A DNA stretch of 64,000 nt from Paenacidovorax caeni (GCF_001298675.1 NZ_CYIG01000031.1:1-64000), one strand, 5' to 3'. Positions 38,217-48,129 are shown, numbered from the stretch's first letter. Translations and numbers: made by a program. Notes: generated by a model not told the origin, from the sequence alone.

Positions 38217-38561
38217 GTGTTTTACAACCTGCAACGCAGGTAATTTGCCCTCACAGCCAGGGCAAATCGTTCCCGGTGGAGGCGCTCAACGCCGCCGTCC
38301 ACCGGCCGGGCCGCCACTGCGGCCCTGACGCACCGAACCGTGCAGCGCCTCTCGCAGGCACCGCACGCGCCAGCCGCAGGGGCATCACCCTGCCCGGCGC
38401 ACCCAGGCCCTTGCGCACCGCTGCGGTGCCATCCGGGCCGCTCTTTGCCACGACGCGAACCACCCCGCCGGCGCCCTGCCAACCGCGGGCGTGCTGCCGC
38501 ATCCGGTTTTTCCAGCGCACTGGCGCTGCATTCAACCCATTTTTGAAGGGAGGACACCCAC
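38217..38561 (+). other. Long leader region upstream of proV
   Basis: The stretch holds no convincing gene. Near its start are two clean hairpins: cctgc/gcagg at 38228-38240 and atttgccct/agggcaaat (9 pairs, 7-base loop) at 38243-38267, neither with a T run. The rest is GC-rich without recognisable motifs. An open frame 38276-38569 lacks codon bias and homology. GGAGG at the end serves the proV start. Confidence 0.5.
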
Positions 38562-39821
38562 ATGGCTAAACCCATCGCCATCGAACATGTGTTCAAAGTC
38601 TTCGGCGACGCGCCACAAGCCGCGCTGGACCTGGTACGCCAGGGCTGTAGCAAGCAGGAGATCCTGGAACGCACCGGCCAATCCATCGGCGTTTTTGACG
38701 CCCATTTCCACATTGAGGCGGGCGAAATCTTCGTCGTCATGGGCCTCTCGGGCTCCGGCAAATCAACCCTGGTGCGCATGCTCAACCGCCTGATCGAGCC
38801 CACGGCGGGGCGCATCCTGGTCGGTGGCGAGGACATCAACCAGCTGTCCGACCGCGCCCTGCGCGCGCTGCGCCGCAAAGACATCTCCATGGTGTTCCAG
38901 TCGTTTGCGCTGCTGCCGCACCTCACGGTGCTGGACAACACGGCCTTCGGTCTGGAGCTGGCGGGCGTGGAGCGCGCCGAGCGGCAGCGCCTGGCCGCCG
39001 CCGCGCTCGAGCAGGTCGGCCTGGCCGGCTGGGGCGCGAGCTACCCCGACGAACTCTCGGGCGGCATGCAGCAGCGCGTGGGCCTGGCCCGCGCGCTGGC
39101 GGCAGACCCGTCGATTTTGTTGATGGACGAGGCCTTCTCCGCGCTCGACCCCATCATCCGCACCGAGATGCAAAGCGAGCTGCTGCGTCTGCAGCAAGAG
39201 CGCCGCCGCACCATCGTCTTCATCTCGCACGACCTGGACGAGGCCATGCGCATCGGCGACCGCATCGCCATCATGAAGGATGGCCAGGTGGTACAGGTTG
39301 GCACCCCCGACGAGATCCTGCGCAGCCCGGCCAACGACTATGTGCGCAGCTTCGTACGCGGCGTGGACGCCGCCGCCGTCTTCAAGGCAGGCGACATCGC
39401 ACGCCAGCGCCTCACGGTGGTGCGCGAGCATTCCGACCGCGGCTGCCGCGCCGCGCTGCAGCTCCTTGAGGGGCACGACGACAACTTCGCTTACGTGGTC
39501 AGCCCCACGCAGCGCTACCTGGGCACCGTCTCGGCCGACTCGCTGCGCGCGGCGCTGCACGGCCACCACGGCCCCCTGGGACTGCAGCACGCCTACCTGG
39601 CCGACGTACCGCCCATCCCGTCCGACGCCGCCGTGGCCAACCTGTTCGGCCAGGTCGCGCATGCACCGTGCGCGCTGCCGGTAGTCGATGGCGACGGCCG
39701 CTTTCGCGGTGCCATCAGCAAGACCACGCTGCTGCGCTTTCTCGACCGCGATACGCCGCCCCTTCCCCCGGATGCGCTCCGGTCGGGCCACCAAGACAAC
39801 CACGCCGGGAGCCCCGCATGA
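38562..39821 (+). CDS. proV: Glycine betaine/proline ABC transporter ATP-binding subunit
   Basis: A 419-residue ATPase of the ProV/OpuAA group. Walker A is GLSGSGKST, the signature is LSGGMQQR, and Walker B is [12 protein letters not shown]. The N-terminal segment [15 protein letters not shown] and the two C-terminal CBS-like repeats (about 285-400) are typical of this group, where CBS domains sense ionic strength. GGAGG lies 7 bases before the ATG. proW overlaps its stop by 4 bases. A strong promoter is located 350 bases upstream. Confidence 0.93.
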   Translation: MAKPIAIEHVFKVFGDAPQAALDLVRQGCSKQEILERTGQSIGVFDAHFHIEAGEIFVVMGLSGSGKSTLVRMLNRLIEPTAGRILVGGEDINQLSDRALRALRRKDISMVFQSFALLPHLTVLDNTAFGLELAGVERAERQRLAAAALEQVGLAGWGASYPDELSGGMQQRVGLARALAADPSILLMDEAFSALDPIIRTEMQSELLRLQQERRRTIVFISHDLDEAMRIGDRIAIMKDGQVVQVGTPDEILRSPANDYVRSFVRGVDAAAVFKAGDIARQRLTVVREHSDRGCRAALQLLEGHDDNFAYVVSPTQRYLGTVSADSLRAALHGHHGPLGLQHAYLADVPPIPSDAAVANLFGQVAHAPCALPVVDGDGRFRGAISKTTLLRFLDRDTPPLPPDALRSGHQDNHAGSPA

Positions 39822-41140
39822 ACGACAACGCACCACTGACGCCCCCCACCGCCCCGGACGCCCTGCCCGCCCTGGCCACCGCCACGCCCTGGGATGCAGG
39901 CGCCAGCACCGAAGCCTCCGCGCAGCCCATGGAGCACTCGCCCTGGGACATGCCGCCGGAGCCCGCCACGGTCTCTCCCGCAACCCCTGCGGCCGAGCCT
40001 TCGGCGGACCCCTGGGCCGCCAGCGCCGCAGCGCCTGACACGGCCTACGGCAGCGCCAACGCCTCGCCCGACTGGCTGGCGGCACCAGACCCAGGCACCA
40101 GCGCCGCGCACACCCTGCAGGATGCCGCTTCGCCCGACGCACTGGCCAGTGCCGACCCGTCGGCGCTGCAGCAACTGCTGGATGGCACCCTGCCCGTCGA
40201 GGCCTGGATCAACCAGGGCCTGGGCTGGGCGGTGGAGCACTTGCGCCCGTTCTTCCAAAGCGTGCGCGCGCCCATCGACGGCACGCTCACCTGGGTCGAG
40301 GGCCTGCTGACCAGCCTGCCCGCCGCTGCCCTCATCACCCTGCTGGGGCTGCTGGCATGGCAATTCGCGGGCCGCGCCCTGGCCCTGGGCACGGTGGTGT
40401 CGCTGGCGCTGGTGGCGCTGCTGGGCATCTGGCCCGAGGCCATGGTGACGCTGTCGCTGGTGCTCACCTCGCTGGTGTTCTGCATCGCCATCGGGCTGCC
40501 GCTGGGCATTGCCCTGGCCGCCAGCGACCGCGCCCAGCGCTGGGTGCGCCCGCTGCTCGATGCCATGCAGACTACGCCCGCCTTCGTCTACCTCGTGCCG
40601 GTGGTGATGCTGTTTGGCATCGGCAACGTGCCGGGGGTCATCGTCACCATCGTGTTCGCGCTGCCGCCGCTGGTGCGCCTGACCACGCTGGGCATCCGCC
40701 AGGTGCGCCCAGACCTGGTGGAAGCCGCGCGCTCCTACGGCGCCTCGCCCTGGCAGTTGCTGGCCAAGGTGCAACTGCCGCTGGCCATGCCGTCCATCAT
40801 GGCTGGCATCAACCAGGCGCTGATGCTGTCGCTGTCGATGGTGGTCATCGCTTCGATGATCGCCGTGGGGGGCCTGGGCCAGATGGTGCTGCGCGGCATC
40901 GGCCGCCTCGACATGGGCCTGGCCACCGTGGGTGGCCTGGGCATCGTGCTGCTGGCCATCACGCTGGATCGCCTCACGCAGGCCATGGGCCAAACACGCC
41001 GCGACAGCGCCAAAGGCCTGCGCCGCTGGTGGCAGACCGGCCCCGCTGGCGTGCTGCTGCGCCTGCTCGCCCCGCTGCTGCGCCCCACCCACCCCACCGC
41101 CCAGCCGGGTGCCACCACGCACACAGCGGCGCACCACTGA
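39818..41140 (+). CDS. proW: Glycine betaine/proline ABC transporter permease with long Ala/Pro-rich N-terminus
   Basis: A 440-residue permease. The first 120 residues are low complexity, rich in Ala, Pro, Ser and Asp, and longer than in Escherichia coli ProW. Several membrane helices follow (from about residue 165). The inner-membrane permease loop [32 protein letters not shown] matches the EAA motif that contacts ProV. The ATGA overlap with proV implies coupled translation. The C-terminal 50 residues are a His/Thr/Pro-rich cytoplasmic tail. Confidence 0.92.
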   Translation: MNDNAPLTPPTAPDALPALATATPWDAGASTEASAQPMEHSPWDMPPEPATVSPATPAAEPSADPWAASAAAPDTAYGSANASPDWLAAPDPGTSAAHTLQDAASPDALASADPSALQQLLDGTLPVEAWINQGLGWAVEHLRPFFQSVRAPIDGTLTWVEGLLTSLPAAALITLLGLLAWQFAGRALALGTVVSLALVALLGIWPEAMVTLSLVLTSLVFCIAIGLPLGIALAASDRAQRWVRPLLDAMQTTPAFVYLVPVVMLFGIGNVPGVIVTIVFALPPLVRLTTLGIRQVRPDLVEAARSYGASPWQLLAKVQLPLAMPSIMAGINQALMLSLSMVVIASMIAVGGLGQMVLRGIGRLDMGLATVGGLGIVLLAITLDRLTQAMGQTRRDSAKGLRRWWQTGPAGVLLRLLAPLLRPTHPTAQPGATTHTAAHH

Positions 41141-41174
41141 TTTTCCCTGCCACCCCACAAACCAGGAGCACACC

Positions 41175-42203
41175 ATGACCGACCTACGCCACATCCTGCC
41201 CCGCCTTCTGCGCCCCGCCGCCGCAGCCCTGCTGGCCCTGGGCGCCACCTTCACCCTGGCCGCGCAGGCCAGCGAGCTGCCGGGCCAGGGCGTGAAGGTG
41301 CAGCCGCTGCAAAGCTCGATCGCCGAGGAAACCTTCCAAACCCTGCTGGTCGTGCGCGGCCTGCAAAAGCTCGGCTACGACGTGCAGCCCATCAAGGAAA
41401 TCGAGTACGCCACCGCCCACGTTGCGCTGGCCAACGGCGACGCCACTTTCATGGCCGACCACTGGGACCCGCTGCACGCCGACTTCTACAAGAACGCCGG
41501 CGGCGACGCCAAGCTCTGGCGCAAGGGCGCCTACTCCACCAACGCCGCCCAGGGCTACCTGATCGACAAGAAGACCGCCGACGCACACCAGATCACCAGC
41601 ATCGCGCAGCTCAAAGACCCGCAAATCGCCAAACTGTTCGACACCAACGGCGACGGCAAGGCCGACCTCACCGGCTGCACGCCCGGCTGGGGCTGCGAGG
41701 CCGCCATCGAGCACCAGCTCACCGCCTACGGCCTGCGCGCCACCGTCACCCACGTGCAGGGCAGCTACCCGGCGCTGATGGCCGACACCATCGCCCGCTT
41801 CAAGGCCGGCCAGCCGGTGCTGTACTACACCTGGACGCCATACTGGGTCAGCGCCGAGCTGCGCCCGGGCAAGGACGTGGTCTGGCTGCAGGTGCCCTTC
41901 ACGGCCCTGCCCGGCGACCAGGCCGGGCTGAAAACCGCCTTGCCCGACGGGCGCAACTACGGCTTTCCGTTGAACACGCAGAAAATCGTCGCCAACAAAG
42001 CCTTCGCCGAAAAGAACCCGGCCGCCGCCAAGCTGTTCGAGGTGATGCAACTGCCCGTGGCCGACATCAACGCGCAGAACCTGGCCATGAAGAACGGCCA
42101 GAAGCAGAGCGCCGACATTGAACGCCACGTGGACGGCTGGATCCGCGCGCACCAGAAGACCTTTGACGGCTGGGTGGACAGCGCCAAGGCAGCCGCGCGG
42201 TAA
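41175..42203 (+). CDS. proX: Glycine betaine/proline ABC transporter substrate-binding protein
   Basis: A 342-residue periplasmic binding protein with a signal peptide cleaved near AQA (about residue 34). The mature part contains [25 protein letters not shown] with a likely disulfide, and [10 protein letters not shown], where aromatic residues form the betaine-binding box of ProX. It delivers betaine or proline betaine to ProVW. It starts 34 bases after proW with a GGAGC ribosome-binding site. A perfect family A hairpin follows as terminator. Confidence 0.93.
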   Translation: MTDLRHILPRLLRPAAAALLALGATFTLAAQASELPGQGVKVQPLQSSIAEETFQTLLVVRGLQKLGYDVQPIKEIEYATAHVALANGDATFMADHWDPLHADFYKNAGGDAKLWRKGAYSTNAAQGYLIDKKTADAHQITSIAQLKDPQIAKLFDTNGDGKADLTGCTPGWGCEAAIEHQLTAYGLRATVTHVQGSYPALMADTIARFKAGQPVLYYTWTPYWVSAELRPGKDVVWLQVPFTALPGDQAGLKTALPDGRNYGFPLNTQKIVANKAFAEKNPAAAKLFEVMQLPVADINAQNLAMKNGQKQSADIERHVDGWIRAHQKTFDGWVDSAKAAAR

Positions 42204-42214
42204 GCCTGGAAATT

Positions 42215-42272
42215 CGGATAAAAATAGCTTCCAGCGCTTGTGTATCAAGCGCTGGAAGCTATTTTTTTGATA
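42215..42272. repeat. Family A hairpin repeat, copy 9 (perfect)
   Basis: Arms aaaaatagcttccagcgctt(g) at 42220-42240 and the exact reverse complement at 42246-42266 enclose a 5-base loop. It is the most perfect single copy and has A and T runs on opposite sides, so it can act as a terminator both ways. Confidence 0.92.
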
Positions 42273-42360
42273 GTCCACCGCGCCGTTGCCTCGCGCCATG
42301 CCTGCCCACGGCGTGCATTGCGCAGCGCGGCACCCGCCCCCATCGACAAGGGAACGCCCC

Positions 42361-42807
42361 ATGACCGCCTCCATCCGCCGCCCCTGGTTCGGCCTTAGCG
42401 CCACCCTGCTCGGCTGCCTGGCCGTGCTGGCCGCCGTCCTGCCCCTGTGGGTGCTGCCGGTGCTGCAGCCCCCGGAGCCGCTGGACAAGGTGATCGTCAG
42501 CACGGCCGAAAAGGTCAAGGCGCGCATCGCCGCCCAGGCCAAGGGCGTGGCATACCAGGAGCCCGCGCGGCACACCGACTGGTACCGCGTCCTGGCAGCT
42601 GCGGCGGCCACGTTCGGCGCCCTGGCCATCGTGCTGGCGGCGGTGTCCGCCGTCGCGCGCGAGCCCCGGCGCTTCGCGGTGGTCGCGGCGGCCCTCGGGG
42701 TAGGCGCCCTCCTGTTCCAGCTGAGCGTGGCGGTGGCCACGGCGCTCATCGTCTGCCTGCTGATCCTGGCCGTGCTGTGGGCACTGGGCATCACGCTGCC
42801 GTTCTAG
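42361..42807 (+). CDS. Small inner-membrane protein, function unknown
   Basis: A 148-residue protein with three or four predicted membrane helices (about 10-33, 72-96, 102-122 and 124-146) and a hydrophilic loop at 38-70. It weakly resembles YidI-like inner-membrane proteins, but I do not firmly recognise it. The ATG at 42361 was chosen because it begins just before the first helix. It stands alone between proX and the YnfA gene, with a spacing of about 90 bases on the right. Confidence 0.65.
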   Translation: MTASIRRPWFGLSATLLGCLAVLAAVLPLWVLPVLQPPEPLDKVIVSTAEKVKARIAAQAKGVAYQEPARHTDWYRVLAAAAATFGALAIVLAAVSAVAREPRRFAVVAAALGVGALLFQLSVAVATALIVCLLILAVLWALGITLPF

Positions 42808-42893
42808 CGGGCGGCTGCCAGTTTTTTGTTCTTTAGCCCCTCAGCCCAAGCGGGGCAAGCGCCAGCAGCTCGCATTTGTGTAGCATGGCCGCC

Positions 42894-43229
42894 ATGCTCA
42901 TGCTGAAAACCCTGGGTCTGTTCTTGGTCACCGCGATCGCCGAGATCGTCGGCTGCTACCTCCCTTACCTGTGGCTCAAGGAGGGCAAAAGCGCCTGGCT
43001 GCTCCTGCCCGCCGCCGCCAGCCTGGCGCTGTTCGCCTGGCTGCTGTCGCTGCACCCCACGGCCGCCGGGCGCGTGTATGCGGCCTACGGCGGGGTGTAT
43101 ATCGCCGTGGCGCTGCTGTGGCTGTGGGTGGTCGATGGCATCCGCCCCACGGCCTGGGACGCCGTAGGCTGCGCCGTGGCGCTGGCGGGCATGGCCATCA
43201 TCATGTTCGCACCGCGCGGCGGCGCCTGA
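42894..43229 (+). CDS. UPF0060/YnfA family membrane protein
   Basis: About 111 residues with four membrane helices. The motifs [17 protein letters not shown] and [26 protein letters not shown] are diagnostic of YnfA, a small family sometimes linked to multidrug or cation efflux and distantly related to SMR transporters. In-frame ATGs at 42885, 42894 and 42900 are all possible; 42894 gives the commonest N-terminus. It is convergent with the ABC permease gene at 43269. Confidence 0.85.
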   Translation: MLMLKTLGLFLVTAIAEIVGCYLPYLWLKEGKSAWLLLPAAASLALFAWLLSLHPTAAGRVYAAYGGVYIAVALLWLWVVDGIRPTAWDAVGCAVALAGMAIIMFAPRGGA

Positions 43230-43268
43230 GCACAGCCATGGCACGCGACTGAATGGCCTGCGCGCCCC

Positions 43269-44393
43269 TCACCGGGCCGGCCGCCGCCCCAGCCACAGCA
43301 CCGCCCCCCACGACGCCAGCGCCATGGCCGCCAGCCAGGCCAGCGGCGCCAATGCCGCCACCAGCGGCGCGCCCATCTGGTTCAGGCGCAGGCTGGCCTG
43401 GATGCCCGCCGTGCTCGGCGAGAGCCAGCGCAGCCACTGCAGCGGCTCGGGCAGGGCCTCCACCGGCCAGCTGAAGCCGCCCAGGAAGGCCAGCGGCAGC
43501 GAGGTGAACAGCACCACCTGCATAGCGCGCTCGCGGTCGGCCAGCCACCAGCCCAGCAGGGCGGCGCAGCCGGCCACCGCAGGCACCAGCACGGCCAGCA
43601 GCAGCGCGGCGCCGCCGGGGTTGCCGCCGTGCGGGTAGTCCTGCCAGACGAAGATCCAGCCAAAGTAAAACAGCCCGGCCAGCCAGCCCGGCACGCACAG
43701 CGCCAGCAGGCGTGCCAGCCAGGTGCGCGCCCCAGCCCGCGCCTGGCTCTGCTCGCGCAGCGTGCCCACCCACAGCGCCCCGCCCATCAGCAGCGTTTGC
43801 TGCAGGATGAGCAGCGCCACGGCCGACACCACGAAGCTGCCATAGCCCTCGGTGGGGTTGAACAGCGCCACGGCCTGCAGGCCCACCGGCGCACGGCTGG
43901 CCGCCGCCTGCGGCGCGCTCTGGCCGCCGGCCTGCAGGCGGCGCAGCTCGATACCGGCCGAGACGGTGCCGAACGCCTCGGCAAAGCCGTACTGCACCTG
44001 CTTGCTGGCGATGGGGTAAGCGCCGTTGGCGTACACGGGCACGGCCACGTTGCGCGCCTGCACCACGTCGCGCTTGAGGTCGCGCGGCAGCAGCGCGTAG
44101 CCCCTGACCTCGCCGCGCAGCAGCGCGGCCTGGGCCTCGCCCTCATCGCCCGTGACCAGGCGCGGGTCGATGCGCGGGCTGGCCTGGGCGAAGCGCAGCA
44201 TCTGCCGGCCGAGCGACGAACTGTCCTGCACCACCACCGCCACCGGCACGCGCTGCGCCACCTGCGTGGCGTAGAACCAGGGGTAAAAGAAGCCGTAGAG
44301 CACCGGCGCGCCCACCACCAGCAAGGCCACGCCCTTGTCGCGCAGCAGCGCACGCAGTTGCTGGGCCAGCAGGGCCAGGAAGGACGGCGCCAC
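43269..44393 (-). CDS. ABC-2 type permease (YbhR/YhhJ-like), second of two
   Basis: A 374-residue ABC-2 family permease with one N-terminal helix, a large periplasmic domain (about 45-180) and five C-terminal helices, the YbhR/YhhJ/RbbA-partner layout. The N-terminus LLAQQLRALLRDKGVALLVVGAPVLYGFFYPW is typical. The GTG at 44393 follows GGGAGG and gives the expected length. It is the last gene of the TolC-HlyD-permease-permease cluster and is separated from the first permease by a family A repeat. No ATPase gene is linked. Confidence 0.82.
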   Translation of the reverse strand: MAPSFLALLAQQLRALLRDKGVALLVVGAPVLYGFFYPWFYATQVAQRVPVAVVVQDSSSLGRQMLRFAQASPRIDPRLVTGDEGEAQAALLRGEVRGYALLPRDLKRDVVQARNVAVPVYANGAYPIASKQVQYGFAEAFGTVSAGIELRRLQAGGQSAPQAAASRAPVGLQAVALFNPTEGYGSFVVSAVALLILQQTLLMGGALWVGTLREQSQARAGARTWLARLLALCVPGWLAGLFYFGWIFVWQDYPHGGNPGGAALLLAVLVPAVAGCAALLGWWLADRERAMQVVLFTSLPLAFLGGFSWPVEALPEPLQWLRWLSPSTAGIQASLRLNQMGAPLVAALAPLAWLAAMALASWGAVLWLGRRPAR

Positions 44394-44413
44394 GTCAGCC
44401 GCCCTCCCATGAT

Positions 44414-44471
44414 GTTTTGAACAAAAAACAGCTCCAGCGCTTATGCAGCAAGCGCTGGCAGCTATCAAAAC
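44414..44471. repeat. Family A hairpin repeat, copy 10, inside an operon
   Basis: The left arm agctccagcgctt and right arm aagcgctggcagct are flanked by the matching edges gttttga and tcaaaac. It lies between the two ABC permease genes, where it might attenuate or end transcription before the last gene. Confidence 0.88.
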
Positions 44472-44486
44472 AGAAGTTACAGCACC

Positions 44487-45662
44487 TCATCGCCCACCCC
44501 ATCGCTGCGGCAGGCGCAGGCCACGCGCCAGGCCTGCCGTGGCCACGGCCAGCAGCACCAGCGTGGCCAGCCCCAGGCCAGCCACCACGGGCAGGCTCTG
44601 CGCCACGGGGGCACCCATCTGCCACTGCTCCAACTGCAGGCGCGCGTAGTGCGTGTAGGGCATGGCCAGCGCCCAGGTACGCGCGCCCTCGCCCATGGCC
44701 AGTAGCGGGTAGGCCACGCCGCTGAAGGCAAACGCCGGTGCCGACAGCAGGCCCGCGCCCGACAAGGCCGTGCGCAGCGACAGCGTGACGCCCGCCAGCG
44801 CGGCCCCCGCCGCCAGGCTCACGGCCACCAGGGCCGCCAGACCGGCGCTGATCCAGCCCATGCTGCCCGCCACGGCCCAGCCGCGCAGCTGCGCCAGGTA
44901 CAGCAGGCAGGCCAGGGTGACGGCCCACAGCGGCGCGAAGGCCACGGCCAGCTTGCCCAGCAGCGCGCTCAGCACCTGCGTGGGCGAGGCCTGCGCGCCC
45001 AGCCACTGCGCCACAGTGCGGTCGCGCAACTCGCGCCCCACGCTCCACGCGCCCGCCGTCATGGCCAGCACATGGATCAAGGCGGGCACCAAGGCTGCGG
45101 CCAGGAATTGCTCGAAGTTGGTGGAGACGTTGAACAGCGCCACCAGCTGGGTTTTCACCGGCTCCAGGCGCGTTTGCAGGGCCTGGCTGGGCGTGCCGCG
45201 CTTGGCGGCGGCCTGCATCTCGATGCCCGCCGAGAGCGTGCCCACCACCTGGCGCAGGTCGCGCTGCAGCAAGCTGGACGCGGTGGCCAGTTGCGCGTTG
45301 TGCAGCAGCGTGATGCTGGCGCCGCGCCCCTGCTTCACGTCGCGCGCCATGCCGGGCGGGAGGTGCACCACGCCGTACACCGCCATGCGCTGCAGCGCGT
45401 CGGCGGCCTCGCCACGGTTCACTACCTGCGCCTGCAGCGCCAGGCCGGGCGTGGCCTCCAGCATGCGCACGAGCTGGCGCGAGAGGCTGGAGTGGTCTTC
45501 ATCCCACACGGCGATGGGCAGGCGGTACGGTTGGCCGGTGGAAAAAATCCAGCACAGCAGCGCCATGGCCAGCAGCGGCACCCAGGTGAGCATGGCAGCG
45601 TCCCAGGGGCGCGAGCTCAGCAGTTGCACCTCGCGCCGCGCACTGGCGGCAAACAGGCTCAC
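44487..45662 (-). CDS. ABC-2 type permease (YbhS-like), first of two
   Basis: A 391-residue ABC-2 permease with the same layout as the downstream one: helix at about 22-42, periplasmic domain about 50-190, and five helices to the C-terminus, including LSAPAFAFSGVAYPLLAMGEGARTWALAMPYTHYARLQLE. The two permeases would form a heterodimer. The GTG start at 45662 overlaps the HlyD-family stop by 4 bases, indicating tight coupling. The cargo is unknown; drugs or hydrophobic compounds are usual for the family. Confidence 0.82.
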   Translation of the reverse strand: MSLFAASARREVQLLSSRPWDAAMLTWVPLLAMALLCWIFSTGQPYRLPIAVWDEDHSSLSRQLVRMLEATPGLALQAQVVNRGEAADALQRMAVYGVVHLPPGMARDVKQGRGASITLLHNAQLATASSLLQRDLRQVVGTLSAGIEMQAAAKRGTPSQALQTRLEPVKTQLVALFNVSTNFEQFLAAALVPALIHVLAMTAGAWSVGRELRDRTVAQWLGAQASPTQVLSALLGKLAVAFAPLWAVTLACLLYLAQLRGWAVAGSMGWISAGLAALVAVSLAAGAALAGVTLSLRTALSGAGLLSAPAFAFSGVAYPLLAMGEGARTWALAMPYTHYARLQLEQWQMGAPVAQSLPVVAGLGLATLVLLAVATAGLARGLRLPQRWGGR

Positions 45663-46657
45663 GGCTGCACCACCACGCTCATGCCAGGGCGCGCGCCCGC
45701 AATCGGTGCCGCAGGGCGGGCACGCACTTCAAACGTGCGTGCGTCAAAACCTTGGTTGCCGCGCGTGGTGCGCCAGGTGGCGAAGTCGGGCAGCACGCCC
45801 AGGTAGGTGACTTCAAACTCTGCGCTGTGCCCACCCAGCGCAGGCAACTGGCCGGTGAAGCGGCTCTTCAGCGCAAAGCGCTGCAGCTGGTCTTCGCGCA
45901 CGTTCAGTACCACCCACTGGTCTTGCAAATCCACCACAGTGACCACGGCCACGCCCTGGGGCGACAGCTCGCCTTCCTTGGCCAGCACCTTGGCCACCTC
46001 GCCGCCCACGGGGCTGCGCAGCTGTGTCTCGGCCTCGGCGGCCTGCACTTCGGCCACCACGCCGTCCACCTGGCGCACTTGGGCGGCCGCTGCGGCCTTG
46101 TCTTCGGCGCGGGCACCGCTGGCGGCCATGTCGTACTGCGCCCGGGCGGCTTCGGCCTGGGCGGCGTTGGCGCGCCATTGGGTGTGGGCCTCGTCGCGTT
46201 TTTGCGCCGAGACCAGCCCTTGGTCGTACAGGCTTTGCACGCGCTGGTACGAGGTGTGCGCCAGCTCGGCGCCGGCCTGGGCGCGCTGCCAGTTCAGGCG
46301 GGCCATCTGCACTTCTTGCGGGCGCGCGCCGTGCTGGGCTTTGTCCGAGACGGCCTGGGCCGCGGCCTTGGCGGCCTCGGCCTGGGCCAGCTTGGCGCGC
46401 ACCTCGGGGCTGTCCATTTCCACCAGCAGGTCGCCGGGCTGGATCTGCTGGCCCTCGGTCACGGCCACGCGCGCAATGCGTGCCGTGACCTTGGGCGCGA
46501 TGTCGGCCTCGCGCGCCTCCATCTGGCCCTGGAAGTAAGGCGCGGGCGGCTGCGAGGCGCGCCAGAAGCCCCAGACGACGAAGCCCAGTACGGCCACGCC
46601 GAGGAGCCCCAGAACCCAGGGCTGGCCCGAGCGTGAAGAAGAGGAGGAAGCGGTCAT
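45659..46657 (-). CDS. HlyD-family periplasmic adaptor protein
   Basis: A 332-residue membrane-fusion protein. It has a single N-terminal helix (about 14-34), a biotinyl-lipoyl domain (VTARIARVAVTEGQQIQPGDLLVEMDSPEV), a long Ala/Gln/Glu coiled coil (about 85-180) and a beta-barrel part with PVGGEVAKVLAKEGELSPQG. It links the ABC permeases in the inner membrane to the TolC-like channel encoded just upstream. The ATG at 46657 overlaps the stop of that gene by 4 bases. Confidence 0.88.
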   Translation of the reverse strand: MTASSSSSRSGQPWVLGLLGVAVLGFVVWGFWRASQPPAPYFQGQMEAREADIAPKVTARIARVAVTEGQQIQPGDLLVEMDSPEVRAKLAQAEAAKAAAQAVSDKAQHGARPQEVQMARLNWQRAQAGAELAHTSYQRVQSLYDQGLVSAQKRDEAHTQWRANAAQAEAARAQYDMAASGARAEDKAAAAAQVRQVDGVVAEVQAAEAETQLRSPVGGEVAKVLAKEGELSPQGVAVVTVVDLQDQWVVLNVREDQLQRFALKSRFTGQLPALGGHSAEFEVTYLGVLPDFATWRTTRGNQGFDARTFEVRARPAAPIAGARPGMSVVVQP

Positions 46658-48129
46658 GGTGCGTCGGAAGGGATCTGGATATCGGCCTCGGCCATGTAGC
46701 GGCCGAACGCATCGCTCTGCCCGGTGCTTTGCAGCAGCGCGGCCAGGGCCTGGATGTACTGGTGGGCGGTCTGCGCGCGCTCGGTCTGCACCTTGGCGAG
46801 GTTGACGCGCGCGTCCATCCACTCCAGCAGGGTGCCCGTGCCCTCACGCTGGCCAGCCTCGCGCAGGCGCAGCAGCTCGCGCGCCAGGTCTTCCTGGGCC
46901 TGCTGGGCCAGGTACTGGGTGCGCGCATGCTCCACGGCGAGCCAGTTCTTTTCCACCAGCAGGGCAATGTCGCTGCGCGCCTGCTGCTCGGTCAGTTCGG
47001 CCTGCTCGATCTTGCGCTGGCCCGAGGCGGCGAGCTGGTCGCGGTCCATGCTGTCCCACAGCGTCCAGCGCACAGCCACGCCGGCCACCCAGTTGGGCTT
47101 GCCGCCGCCCGTGCGGATGTCGCTCAGGCCGAAGCCCAGCACCTGGGGCTTGCGCAACGCCTCCTGCGCGTCGTGCAGCGCGGCAGCCTCGCGGCGCTTG
47201 GCCTGCACCTTGGACAGGCCGGGGTGCTGCGCCAGCGCGGCGTCAATGAAGCCCTGCAGCGCAGGCAGCGGCTGGCTGGCGACAAAAAGCGGGCTGGAGG
47301 GGCGCAGTGGCGCCACCACCTTGAGCGTGCGCGCCAGCGCCGTCGCGGCCAGTTGCGCCTCGTCGCGCGCCTTGCGCGCCTGCTGCGCGGCGTCGGCCAA
47401 AGCAGCCTGGGCCTGCAGCCGCTCCAGGCGCGAAATCACCCCCGTAGCCAGCATGCGCTCGGCGGCAGCGTCATGTTCGTGCACCGTGGCCAGCGCCGCT
47501 TCGCGCAGGCGCGCGGCGCGCTCGGCCAGCTGCGCGCCGAAGTAGCGCTGCACCAGCAGGGACTGCAGGCCCTGTGCGTCGGCGCTGGCGTCGGCCTGCG
47601 CCTCGTCGGCCTGGGCCGCGAAGCCGCTGCGCACGGCGTCGCCCAGCCCGCCGATGTACAGCGGCCACAGCAGCGAGACGCTGCCCGCGGCGCGCGCATC
47701 CTGGCGCTCCAGCGTGTAGTTGGGCGGCAGTTGCGGCAGCTGGGAGATGGCGCCGCCCAATGGCGGCGGCAGCATGCTGACGATGCCGCCCAGCGCCTGG
47801 CGCGCGGGGTCGAGGTCGATATCGGCGCTGGCGGCGTAGCGGTACGCCATGCCCGTGACGGCCACCGAGGGCCCGCCCAGCCCCTGCACGCCCGCGCGGC
47901 GCAGGCGGGCGCTTTCCACCGCCCTGGCGGCGGCAGCGAGCTGGTCGGAGTTGGAAAGCAGGAGCTGCTGCGCCTGCGCGAAGCTCAGCGAAGGCGCCGC
48001 GCTCGCAGCCGCAGCGGCGGGCACGGCACCGCCCGCCCGGGCCAAGCCCGCTCCCAAAGCCAGCAGGGCGGCAAGGCCCCAGGTTGCATGCACGTTCAAA
48101 GTAGAGGCAGGTTGCAAAGGGAACACCAT
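46654..48129 (-). CDS. TolC-family outer-membrane channel protein
   Basis: A 491-residue outer-membrane efflux protein with a signal peptide (hydrophobic residues 16-32, likely cleaved after the Ala-rich stretch). It has two TolC-type repeats rich in Ala, Leu, Gln and Glu, with SFAQAQQLLLSNSDQLAAA at the first and EKNWLAVEHARTQYLAQQAQEDLARELLRLREAGQREGTGT at the second. It forms the exit duct for the adaptor and permeases downstream. It is first in the operon and divergent from the flavoprotein gene, with 96 bases between. Confidence 0.86.
   Translation of the reverse strand: MVFPLQPASTLNVHATWGLAALLALGAGLARAGGAVPAAAAASAAPSLSFAQAQQLLLSNSDQLAAAARAVESARLRRAGVQGLGGPSVAVTGMAYRYAASADIDLDPARQALGGIVSMLPPPLGGAISQLPQLPPNYTLERQDARAAGSVSLLWPLYIGGLGDAVRSGFAAQADEAQADASADAQGLQSLLVQRYFGAQLAERAARLREAALATVHEHDAAAERMLATGVISRLERLQAQAALADAAQQARKARDEAQLAATALARTLKVVAPLRPSSPLFVASQPLPALQGFIDAALAQHPGLSKVQAKRREAAALHDAQEALRKPQVLGFGLSDIRTGGGKPNWVAGVAVRWTLWDSMDRDQLAASGQRKIEQAELTEQQARSDIALLVEKNWLAVEHARTQYLAQQAQEDLARELLRLREAGQREGTGTLLEWMDARVNLAKVQTERAQTAHQYIQALAALLQSTGQSDAFGRYMAEADIQIPSDAP

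Noticed and set aside
38276-38569. Open frame of 97 codons in the proV leader
   Set aside because: Its composition is Arg/Ala/Pro-rich without domain likeness, it has no ribosome-binding site and it overlaps the proV start. It looks like a by-product of GC-rich sequence.
42855-42880. Family A half copy before the YnfA gene (aagcgccagcagctcgc)
   Set aside because: The match covers one arm with mismatches and no hairpin forms.
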